From Pyrus communis (lineage: Eukaryota; Streptophyta; Magnoliopsida; Rosales; Rosaceae), in assembly GCF_963583255.1 (NCBI RefSeq), contig NC_084806.1, positions 13,616,317-13,680,316 on the forward strand: a stretch of DNA of 64,000 nt. Reading direction: 5' to 3'. The notes under the pieces were generated by a model that saw only the letters and a program-made list of their open reading frames with translations, did not search any database and was not told where the DNA came from. The position numbers and the translations under genes are program-made. Numbering within the stretch: the first letter of the stretch is position 1; every line of letters begins with the position of its first letter. Below are positions 55,101 through 64,000 of the stretch, piece after piece.

Positions 55101-55610
55101 TGACCAATCGTGGGTGATGTCCACACATCTACCCGATGGCCTTAGCACGAACACCTGAGCCATGTCCAAAACAGTTGGAGTTATGGGCTCTATCCTAAAG
55201 TCAAAGGTGATGGTTCCATTGTTCTAGAAGAGAAGAGTTGTTGACAAAAATTTGTGATTGATAGGAATGGTAATCTTGGACAAAAATTTGGCAACTGGGA
55301 TGCCCTCCTCGGCTTCATAAAAGTTAGGAGTGAAGCATTTCTTGGCAAGCGTGTTACTTTCCACGGAAATAGGGACTCTGGAGATCCAGGCAGGTCCTAG
55401 TAAGTAGCCCTATCTTCATGGAAGAAAATATGGAGATTGAGGCTAGCCCGAAGGGGATGAAGACCGTTAAGCCAACGGCGAAGACTGACAATCCTTTTTT
55501 CAGACTCGTATGCAAAGCGCGATTTAGGGGCCACTGTTGAATTCAAAGAAGGATGAAGAAAGTGGCTAGAGTTTGAGTCAGGGAAAGATTGAAAATTCAA
55601 GAGAATTTGG
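52170..55610 (-). pseudogene. Antisense ORF of the Tat element with plant mobile domain (decayed)
   Basis: On the minus strand a broken reading frame starts about 55600 (MNFQSFPDSNSSHFLHPSL). It continues with RATYxDLPGSPESLFPW, VFVLRPSGRCVDITHDWSFP and KSYETSFAGFIPFAKKSF, then MYFLIYWLNKHVFPNKSKVL, PLVEALHFFDDVATRPFILA and HLYHLLYEM (55170-54760). This is the plant mobile domain (PMD), aminotransferase-like. Further on, FECIALFTPWWEAKWSNKYE (about 54150) matches the usual PMD end. The last part (52380-52174) is coiled-coil (KKVNQKMEELKAQLAKSN). PMD-bearing antisense ORFs after pol are a known feature of Tat elements. Many stops show this copy is dead. Confidence 0.75.
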
Positions 55611-55814
55611 TGGTTTTGAAAGTTAAGCTTGTTGAAGGTAATGGCCGAAAAGAGTAAAGTGGAAGCTACATAACAAGTAGGTAGTTAACGTTGGAAGTCG
55701 TGGGTTAGTGCAAAGGTTTACTTAAAACAACTAAGTTAATTGGTGCTAATACCCAGTCTTGGCAAGCGTTCAAATTTGATCATTATCAATGTCTTCATTA
55801 GCAGACTTAATAAT

Positions 55815-56470
55815 GATTAAAGGGGGTACTATTTGGGTGGATATTTAATATTGGGCTCAAATCAAGTGAAGGCCCTGGCGTGCGTAAAACAGAAAAGGAT
55901 TGGGCTGGGACAGGTGGCAGCCTAGGGTGAATTTAAAACCATTTTCTAGCAACTAATAGGCAACAAACCCATGTGAAGTGACAAGCTGCAGAGGGCAGCT
56001 CACCCTCAGCAAAAAAAGTACTTTTCCATGGCATGGGTAAGTAACTAACAAAAGCAGATGATGACTCACCATGCTCTGGAAGCCATCACCAAAAGTGAAG
56101 GCTTAGACGCTCGGGTTAAGGAGTCTATAAAAACAGTAAAGGATGCGAGCGGAATCTTTCTCTCAACCAATAAAAAACAACACTTAATTCTACACTCAAC
56201 AGTGAAAACCAGGAAAAGCTTTAGTTTGTTCACGCCTTGTCCTTTTCAAGTCCCAGGTCCACCATAGAAAACTATCTTTTGTCCAGTTATAGAAGCTCTC
56301 CTATTACTCCCTTGTTGTACTATCGAATCCCTTTAGTAAACCTTGTTTATATTTCACTTTTCAAGGTCTCAATCACTGTAAAATACAAGGAGAAGTGTCC
56401 GCAAGAAAAACCTTGCCCACCAAGGTTCTAATCTTGCCCCGGATCTCCCTTATTTATACTTACATTAAGT
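55815..56470 (+). repeat. Probable polypurine tract and 3' LTR start of the Tat element
   Basis: ATTAAAGGGGGTACTATT (about 55815-55835) is a good polypurine tract in the right place, after the antisense ORF. A TG follows at 55838. A TATA box lies about 290 bases on. With no 5' LTR in the window, the LTR end (near 56470) is only a guess. Confidence 0.5.
56126..56133 (+). promoter_or_regulatory. TATA box in the Tat 3' LTR
   Basis: TATAAAAA in the context GGAGTC-TATAAAAACAGT is a good plant TATA box, on the same strand as the element. Confidence 0.5.
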
Positions 56471-56838
56471 AGATCTGTAGTTTTTGTATCTTACTTCGAA
56501 CCTTATGTCATTTCCAATTATTTTTGCTCCAGTTTTAGTTATAACTAATCTTGTCAAACTAATTACTGTCGGTTTAAACTAATAACTAAGAAAATAACTT
56601 GAATGACCTTGAACTCCTTTATAAATGAACATATGATACTATAAATAAAAGTCCTTTGTCAAAAGGCATCGAAAAGAACATAGTACACACTTAACCCATC
56701 TATGGACAATCCCGTTAAGACAAGAAGTACAAATAACTTGTGGTGCAAGTAAACAACTAACTAAGCAACCAAGAAAACAATATGTTAAATAAAGGTAACA
56801 GTGGCATGCTCGAATCTCTATTAGTCCTGATTGTGAGC
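56471..56838. other. Unassigned stretch
   Basis: This is AT-rich sequence with no gene signal. It may contain the rest of the Tat LTR. Confidence 0.4.
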
Positions 56839-57340
56839 CTAAAGGCCTAACAAAGGCCCCACAAAGGCACCTCTCAAACTAACTCCAAATTCATGTTGCA
56901 GAGAACCAAACATCAAACTCTGCCCAATGAGAAAGACCATGGGAGTTATGCGAGGGACAAATCTAGCCTGAACAACCCCTAAGATTCTGTCTTGGGTGGC
57001 TCTCTTTGTAATCGTCGATCTTGACCTCAATGGAAATGTACTAGCCGATTTTGATTTTGTCGTTGTGGCTAAGATCCAACGACGTGCTTGGAGGGACCTT
57101 GGTGCCATTCAAAACAGTGCCATTGGAGAAGCCAAGGTATCAAAGCACCCATTTGCCCAATTTGGATTCGATGGAGAGGTGCTTGGAGGAAATGTTGGAG
57201 TCTTTGATCAGGAGGTTGTTGCAGCAATCATCGTGGTTGATTCAGACCTTGGATTTAAGTCAAAAGTTTCGGGTGTTGCCCTTCCAATTATGAAATCCCG
57301 GGTCATGGAGCATTTTCGGCTTGAGAGCTAAAGGCTCCAT
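56839..57340. other. Unidentified coding-like fragment
   Basis: Both strands have open frames: plus 111 codons from 56996 (MALFVIVDLDLNGNVLADFD) and minus 89 codons from 57108. The third minus frame gives short phrases such as FSNGTVLNGTKVPPSTSL and LSHNDKIKIG, which weakly recall an LEA-2-type protein. They need at least two frameshifts. GC content is higher than in the flanks, which suggests a former gene. I cannot name it. Confidence 0.25.
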
Positions 57341-59816
57341 TGTCTCTCTGAGTTTGAGAGAAGAAAGGAGGGGAAATGTATAAACTATTTGAAATGCTTT
57401 TCTGTTTTCAAAGTGAATATATCAAAATGTCATAGTGGCGATGAACCAATTCTATGTAAATCCTACTGCTAATTGAGGGGAAACAAGCACATATAGCCTT
57501 AGTAGGAGGGTAGGAGTGCAAGACTTTGTCAGTAGTTAGGCACCTATGCCTATGCAGTTCCACTCGTGTGAGAATTGCCCTAGTCAAGTACAGCTACCAA
57601 CTATCTTCTCAAGTTGGGAGATAGGTAGGAGACTCACTATAGAGTCTCTAGAGTTGAGTCAGTCGACTATCTTACAGATAATCTGAAAATACAGAATATG
57701 GTAATTTTACCTAATTCACTCCTTTTGGTTTATTTCTAAGTACAAAGCAGATTTTCTGAACTTGTTTCCTACAGAGAACACTTGCAAGTTGCAACACGTA
57801 TGCATAGGAAAAGGAATCATCGCTGCAAACATATACCATTACTACAAAAAATTGCACTTAACTTTCAGTTTGCAAGGTTCCAATGTACTCTACGATGGCA
57901 CAAACCGACAATGCGACCCACGATTTACCATGAGACAACAATGGTCTATACAAGTCTATCTGTTAAAAGCACTATAAACGTGATTTGAATCAGGAAGAAG
58001 TGCTGAACATCAACTAGGGTGGTGGATACACAATTTCCGACTTCAGAAGGAAGAACGACATCACAACTCGATCTGTTGGTTAGAGGTTGACCCCCATTGG
58101 AGGCTTGTCTGGAACACAGGTACCTGATCGAACAATGATGAAATGCTATCAACTGCAATGCATACATGGAAATTACATAAAAACGAGGAAAATAATGCAT
58201 TAGCTCCATCTCCAATTCATGGTACAAGACATAAAATGTTGAAACAACTGTTGTTAAATATAACATGTCAATAAATCATATGCACAAAATAGACTCGGGT
58301 CAGTATTTGAAAAAATTAATGCAAGTTTGGGTATAAATCACTCAGCTCATTCAATCCTGACAAAGTCCAGATAGAGAATTTCATATTTATAACCATGTCA
58401 CTGCCCCATTTACGTGTGATAAAGCATATGGCATAGACAAATTATTCCCAAGTGTAGCGGTACTGCAAATTACTCTGTTTGATAAACGGCTACAACATAT
58501 GAAAAGGTAAGAAACTATGCAGGACAAATTTCATGAGATAGAAACTCTAAGTTACAAAATGAAAGTGGCAAAAGGATTCAAAGAAAAACAAAGTCAATTG
58601 TTCAGATTGCATCAGGTTATCAAACATCTGCTAGTTTTAACATCGGAAATCAAGTATTGTAACAAGAATTGGTAGAGACAGGTTGTTGATTTTATGTTCA
58701 TACTTCATACAAACCTGACAATCGATACAATGAAATGTTGAACTATTTACCCCAAGAAGGAAACGAAAAACAAGTTTGTTTGACAATTATGACAAGAGGG
58801 TCAGAGAGTAATGCCACCCATAATAACTTAGACGCACCTGTGTTTGACGTCTATTTTGTTCAATTTGGAACAATTTTAACAGCAAATCTATAATGCAATG
58901 CATGGAGAGCAACAAAAAGAATGTCGTGGTTCACAAGAAGCCTTGTTATGCACTTCTTGTTCAAATTTTTAGATCGACAGGCCCGGGTTTTGAAACTGGA
59001 ACTTCGAGCTTAGTGGGAAAAAAGTATGCAAGATTTCATCAGTAAGATATCAAAATGATCAAACCAAACTGCAGGTCCTAGAAATAACATTTATATTAAA
59101 AATATCCGGAGACAAGTTGCTAAGATATCCTGCTATTGCAACCAGAGTGGTCTTGGCAAAGCAAGATTTGAACTAAGGACATGGAAAAGGGCTATAAAGC
59201 GTACTTAATATAGGGCCAGCTCTTCCAAAAACTATTGTTGGAAGGAAAGATAAACGTTAGTCAATTATTCGTACATAAAATCGTCCAGGTACAGGCATGT
59301 ATTCAACTTAGGTAAAGAAAGTTCCAAATATTTTGATACAATCAGAAAACTATAAAGTTGCAAGAAAAGGTATATGAGTACTAAGAAGACCATAACATGT
59401 TTACATATTCTGTACACCATTCATATGTGCGCGGTATTACGCTACACATTATGCTTAGCAAAAATGCTAATTGGATTACTAACACAACAGCGACAATGCA
59501 ATTCTCTGCAACTGGGAACGGATGGAGGTAAATCACATTTGATACAGTCAAATCAAGAATTTTATTAAGACACCTCTACAATGAATTAATATTCCGAAAA
59601 CGGATGAATATCACAAATAACAATGAAGTAATTAAATTGAAGGATATCAATTAAAAGGATATCAATTAAAACCCTAACTTCCCTATTGTAAGCAATTAAA
59701 ATCCACAATTCCAACCAAAACCCAACAAAATTCCAAAATTTAATTTCAACAAAATCCAGAAGAAGAAAAAAAGGAAATCAATTCCAACCCACCTCATAAA
59801 ATTTGGAGAGGAACAG
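57341..59816. other. Intergenic stretch downstream of the PRA1 gene
   Basis: I see no ORF with a recognisable domain, no RNA gene and no clear repeat. The part next to 59816 would hold the 3' UTR of the PRA1 gene on the minus strand. Its end cannot be fixed. Confidence 0.5.
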
Positions 59817-60353
59817 TCACATAATGGTGTAATTCCCACTTGGGTCAGCATCATCCGAGAGCAGAGCCCCATACGGCGATTCTTGGTCGTCCATCACAAG
59901 GTCCTCCGTCCCCCTAAACACGGTGTGCAACCCAATCAAAACGACCCCAATCACACCCGAAACGATGACGTTGAGCCACACGTGAGTGAGGACCAGAGCC
60001 ACCACCGTCACCAAGGCAAGAAAAACCATCACGACCCGGTCCGGGACCGCAAACCCGAACACCTCGAGGGGCTGGTCACGCGAGAAGTAGAGTACGAGCC
60101 ACGCGGCAAAGACGATCAAGAAGACGATGATGGAGAACGGGTGGTAGAGGAGGCTGAGGAAGAGCACGATCAGGGCGATCAGGGCGTAGTTGGACCGGAA
60201 GTGGGTCAAGTTCTGGACGAGTCGGGTCGTCGCGTCGGAGAGATTGGAGGGGAGTCTGAGTGCGGTGGGTTCCAGGAGCTCACCCCATGGCCGGAGCGTG
60301 GCCCTCGCCGATTGGGTGGCTTCCTTGAACTGGGACACCATTCCGGCGGGCAT
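59817..60353 (-). CDS. PRA1 (prenylated Rab acceptor) family protein, 178 aa
   Basis: This intact, intronless ORF starts at the ATG at 60353 (MPAGMVSQFKEATQSARATL) and ends in TGA at 59819-59817. Residues 37-150 form the PRA1 domain: LSDATTRLVQNLTHFRSNYA, then four hydrophobic segments in two hairpins (about 58-70, 73-90, 105-123 and 125-143). They are separated by the family's charged loop YFSRDQPLEVFG and DRV. The HPFS turn and FRGTEDLVMDD after the last helix are also typical. Family members are small ER/Golgi membrane proteins that bind prenylated Rab GTPases and act in vesicle traffic. Plant members usually lack introns and are about 180-220 aa, which fits. The C/T-rich sequence before the ATG suits a 5' UTR. 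The subfamily is not assigned. Confidence 0.93.
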   Translation of the reverse strand: MPAGMVSQFKEATQSARATLRPWGELLEPTALRLPSNLSDATTRLVQNLTHFRSNYALIALIVLFLSLLYHPFSIIVFLIVFAAWLVLYFSRDQPLEVFGFAVPDRVVMVFLALVTVVALVLTHVWLNVIVSGVIGVVLIGLHTVFRGTEDLVMDDQESPYGALLSDDADPSGNYTIM

Positions 60354-60991
60354 TGCGAGATGGGCTTCTCCGAAAGCTTTGAACTTTCGTGGCGGAGATT
60401 GATGGAAATTGGGGCGGAGGGAATCAGAGAGAGATGGGGTTTTTGTGTTTCATTTGGTTTCAGTCTCTCTAATGGCGAAATGGCTTTCGGTCCACGGAGT
60501 TTGACCTCCGCTTGGACTGGACACTGTTAGGCGAAATGGTTTGTGTATCACAAGAGTGAAAGTCGGTTCATATTTTTGGGCCGAACGTATTGGGTTGGGC
60601 CTGATTCCTGCATATGGGGTAGGACAAACAACAAAGGTTTCAGGCTTGAACAAGATCTGGGCATATAATAATATACAAGCATTCAAGGTAGAGAAATACA
60701 ACATTAGCCAAGATATGATGAAACTGGGGGACCAAGACAAGCAATCAAGGTGGATAAAAAACTTATTTTTTAAAAGTAAAAATGGGGAATTTAGAAGCAA
60801 AACAACAGAAGGTAGAGCCAAATATGTACAAACAACCTGCATGTTCTTAAATCATGAAAACCCATGTCAGAAATCTTCAAAGAAAAAGTCATAAATAAAC
60901 ACACAAAAAACCCCATGCAACCATAAACCTTGAAAAATCATGCATCAGAAAACAAAACCCACATGCATTACCAAAAACCCAGAACCAGTAC

Positions 60992-61225
60992 CTCCTTTAT
61001 GGCACGGACCCAAAAGCCGTCCGCCAAATCCCAGTGAGAACGCAATTCGGACCGCCGCACCACAAGCAGATCAGGCGGGTACTTGAACCGCACCTTGTAC
61101 TCATCCAACTCGCGCTTGATCACAACCCGGGCCACCACGCGTCGAGGTGGAAGGCGTCGACTTTGTCGCCGGGCTCGAAACCAATCAGAGTGTGGGAGAA
61201 AGTGCCAGAGTGGGAGTGAGACTGT
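60992..61225 (-). pseudogene. Agenet-domain exon with a one-base frameshift
   Basis: On the minus strand SGTFSHTLIGFEPGDKVDAF, then HLDAWWPG, and after a one-base loss near 61126-61130, VVIKRELDEYKVRFKYPPDL and SELRSHWDLADGFWVRAIKE form an Agenet (Tudor-like) domain. Such domains bind modified histones or occur in plant DUF724 proteins. A GAG-GTACTGG donor site at 60992/60991 suggests an exon end. The next exon was not found between here and the PRA1 gene, so this is a gene fragment or an exon with a sequencing error. Confidence 0.65.
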
Positions 61226-61269
61226 GAGCTGACAACCAACGATATCTTTCGTTTGGATTACTAGCATTG

Positions 61270-62005
61270 GAGCTGTAGAATCATTAGATCGACCGAGACG
61301 TATCTTTAGTTTGGATTAACAACACAACTTTGAGTTTTATTGGTTCCCTATCTAAGTATTTGCCAATGAGAAGTCATTGTTCTCTCACTAAACGAGGTCA
61401 CTTTGTTATGTTTCTTGGTGAAGTGAGGTGTTATTTAGGTCACTCAGTGTTCGACACATTGAAAGCCAAACTTTTATTGAACTTCGCAGTGATTTAACAA
61501 CCTTGTCATGAGGTTCTAGAGCCCAAGGACGAGACATATTCTTTTTTGGCCGTGATCATTTGAGTACAAAGTCATTAGCGCGTTTTTGGCCGTGATCAAT
61601 TGAGTACAAAGTCATTAGCGCGTTCAACATCACCACATCTACTTTACTCGTTAACCGAGTTTGGTCACAAGTTGGCACGCCCACATTCACTTGAAATACG
61701 TAATTAGCTCTTAGTTGCTCAACTTACGCAACACGTAGGCTTGGTGGTTTTTGGAGTCAATAGTCAGTTTGTGGCTAAGCTTTTTAGTTGAGTTGTGTGT
61801 AATCTCTAATAAAAATCTTGTTAAACACAGAAACTTTAGAATAGATGAGAGAGAAAATAATATTTCTTACATATCCTCATTAATTGGAATTGATCATCTA
61901 CTATGTTTAAAGTACATTGAAGGAATATTATTTTTGGGACATCGAAACAGTGGTTTTAATGAACCGCGTGGAGTCAAAATGCACAATATCAGGAAATAAG
62001 GATCT
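61270..62005. other. Spacer with a 41-bp tandem duplication
   Basis: There is no gene. TTTTTGGCCGTGATCA and TTGAGTACAAAGTCATTAGCGCG are tandemly repeated at about 61543-61624 (unit about 41 bp, two copies, one difference). Confidence 0.6.
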
Positions 62006-62153
62006 GCTTAGTATTCTACTTGAATCCAACTTTTTAAACTCAAAAAAAAATTTCAAATTTTAGGCCTTAAAAACTTGTTTGGTAGGACTATTTTAAAAAA
62101 ATAAGCTCAAGACTAACTTAAAAATATAATATATTCTCTAAAAACATAAAAAG
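62006..62153. mobile_element. Half copy of the MITE seen at 2630-3208
   Basis: From AGTATTCTACTTGAATCCAA through AACTTGTTTGGTAGGACTAT to CTAAAAACATAAAAAG it matches the right half of the 2630-3208 element in reverse complement. The match stops exactly at the TG of an LTR-like sequence at 62154. Confidence 0.65.
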
Positions 62154-62450
62154 TGTTGCAGTCCTATTGGAATAGGAATGTGATTGTGTAAATCCTAATA
62201 GATATGGGAATGTATCTTATATTCCTATTAGGAGTAGATTACCTATTCAATGTTGTAATCTAAAAGAGTAAGGAATTAACCTTCCCTACTACTATATATA
62301 AAGGCACAATGGGGTGGAATAACACACACCCACAATTACACATCTCTCTCTTTCTCTCTATTATTGCTGCATCTTTCTCTCTCTCTCTCTCTCTATGGCC
62401 TCCATAATTGTATTATGCCTATGATACGTTATCAGCACACTCTTGACGTT
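62154..62450 (+). repeat. copia-like LTR, probably a 5' LTR
   Basis: It begins TGTTGCAGTCCTATTGG and has a TATA box CTATATATAAAGG (about 62294-62306). A C/T-rich leader with (CT)n follows, and it ends near CGTTATCAGCACA. The start interrupts a MITE, so it is a real insertion edge. No second copy is within the window, so the identity of the element and its length are open. Confidence 0.55.
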
Positions 62451-62732
62451 GCGCTAACAAGAGAGTTTGATCTTCAATAAGGGGAATATTACGTTTTAAT
62501 CATTCTTATTATGATTAATTTATTATTTTATTGAATTGATCTACATGCTATTGATTCAATTTAAGTTTTCTGTGTTGAACGTGATACAACGCATTGAAGA
62601 TGCAATTTCAGCTTACAGAGAAGGATCTTCTACAAATTCAAGGGCTTTTATTTGTTTTCTGCCAACCAGGTACGCTTAAAATAAAGTAAGATATTTGAAA
62701 TAACCATGAAGCATGAAAACATTCCCTCCTTC

Positions 62733-62769
<37 letters not shown>

Positions 62770-62789
62770 ATATGTTCATATATTTGTCA

Positions 62790-62820
<31 letters not shown>

Positions 62821-64000
62821 TCATGCATCTCACAATTAAATTGTTATGTGGAATATGGAAGTCAAAGTATCAAATTCAATTAGAAGCAATTCTAGGGTTT
62901 CTTAAACCCTACATATGTCGAAAAAATTTTGGGAATGGTATGGCACCACCCCTTGCGGCACAAACTGGGCAGCAACCATCTGGGCTTTGCTGCACCCACA
63001 TGGACCTTGATTGCAGCTTTGCCGCAAGCATATCCACACCCCAAGCCTTTGGCCTGGTTAGGTTGTCTCGGACCCGTAGTCCTTAATCATCAAGGAAGCC
63101 TGCAACTTTCCTTTTTGAACCTCCATCTGCTCTCGGCCCATGCTAGCAAGTTGTCACGCTTGTTGGACTATCCCGTGAGCACTAAGGCTTATAGCCTGCT
63201 CCGGTATCAACCCATATACACGGGTTTGGTCCTTGCATGATGCCAGCCCATTGTGGCTGGGCTCCCATGCATTAACAAGCCAGCAAATCTGCTAGGCTTT
63301 GTCCCGTGCCATCCCCGAGGCCCAATCTTGAAACGCAGTTACGGCTGGGGTTTCACCCTTACCCCGTGACCTGAAGTTCAGACCCAAGGCCCTTTTTTGG
63401 GCCATGCCTTTTACTCAAGGTACCCAAGCCGAGCCCAATTATCTTTGGGGCAATTTTTTCAACCCACATGCTATTATTTTAGCATTCTAAATAGTACTAA
63501 CCCGTATGTTAATATTATTTAGCTTCTACAATCGACCATGTTTGGTCCCGATCTATTGAATTAATTAAAAGTGACCTGCAATCCACTAATATAATAATGA
63601 ATCTAAAATTATTGACCTGAAGATCATTTTTGGACATTAACGATTCAATAATTTATTTTTATACTTTCAACCGTTGACATACTTTGGTAGTAACAAAGCT
63701 CTCACACTTGAGTTTCTGAAGAACCTCAAATCCATTAACATAGTTGTATATTGCATTTTGTGTTTCTTGCAGGAACCTCTCTTTTATGATCTAAACGTTT
63801 ATAAACTAAATTGAACATGTAGTTTCAAATTTAGTGCCTTTGAAACCCAAAGTTTTCGTAAAACAATACACCCATGAAAACCCAAATTTTCATGAAAACC
63901 ATGTCTTAGAACCCCGAATGTTCTAACTTTGATGCTTATGGATGATTTATTCCCATAGCACCAATCACAATTGTGTTCTCTTTAATTCAATGGATTGTTG
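62451..64000 (+). other. Probable non-coding interior of the LTR element starting at 62154
   Basis: AT microsatellites lie at about 62735-62766 and 62791-62815. The part 62880-63480 is richer in GC, with many GGCCCA/TGGGCC words and no long clean frame. The last 500 bases are AT-rich and non-coding. No gag or pol motif was recognised. Confidence 0.4.

Noticed and set aside
59883..60530. 215-codon plus-strand ORF opposite the PRA1 gene
   Set aside because: It is the shadow of a GC-rich coding sequence. Its product is His/Asp/Glu-rich without a domain, and the minus strand encodes a clear PRA1 protein.
1..64000. CRISPR arrays, bacterial operons or ribosome-binding sites
   Set aside because: None was seen. 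Repeat content, TATA boxes and gene types show a plant nuclear region.

Overview
This is plant nuclear DNA, almost certainly from a eudicot. The evidence is a long series of plant LTR retrotransposons (Ty1/copia, Ty3/gypsy of Tat and Athila type, and a Cassandra LTR carrying a 5S-like core), a plant L1-type LINE, MITE-like repeats and one intronless plant PRA1-family gene. The Cassandra and Tat sequences look like those I know from Rosaceae (apple, pear or relatives). That family assignment is from memory and is an inference.

Only about 1 kb looks like host coding sequence, all near the right end: an intact PRA1-family membrane protein (59817-60353, minus) and a frame-shifted Agenet-domain exon (about 60992-61225, minus). 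The rest is nested transposable elements. From left to right: the 5' end of a minus-strand gypsy-type element (gag at 1-754, primer site at 799-816, LTR about 821-2252); a hAT-like MITE (about 2630-3208); a decayed LTR (about 3985-5900); a 5'-truncated LINE on the minus strand (6613-13255), split by a full-length copia element (7950-11982, target duplication GGGTG); LTR fragments with a Cassandra LTR (16477-16717); and an old minus-strand gypsy element whose 3' LTR was split by a very young Athila-like element (18706-28334, target duplication CATTA). The old gypsy interior runs to 32729 and its truncated 5' LTR to about 33480.

Right of that lie a degenerate minisatellite (about 33980-35000) and a decayed copia (35386-41560) split by two solo LTRs (37113-38912, CTTGG; 39603-41237, ACTAT). 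A Tat-lineage gypsy follows (42072-about 56470), split by two more solo LTRs (44912-46411, GTTAC; 47188-48852, ATGGA) and carrying an antisense plant-mobile-domain ORF (about 52170-55610). At the right end, half of a second MITE copy abuts a copia-like LTR (from 62154) that continues to the window edge.

The most interesting unit is the 18706-28334 element. It has two 2252-bp LTRs with only three differences seen by eye, a tRNA-Asp-type primer site, a gag-like ORF and no pol. Instead of pol it holds an A37 tract, an intact antisense coiled-coil ORF, and GC-rich tandem repeats around that ORF's start. Its interior also has a 111-bp direct repeat and three polypurine-tract-like motifs. It looks like a recently mobilised, non-autonomous chimera. 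Both it and the Tat element carry an antisense ORF with a coiled coil, placed between the sense genes and the 3' LTR.
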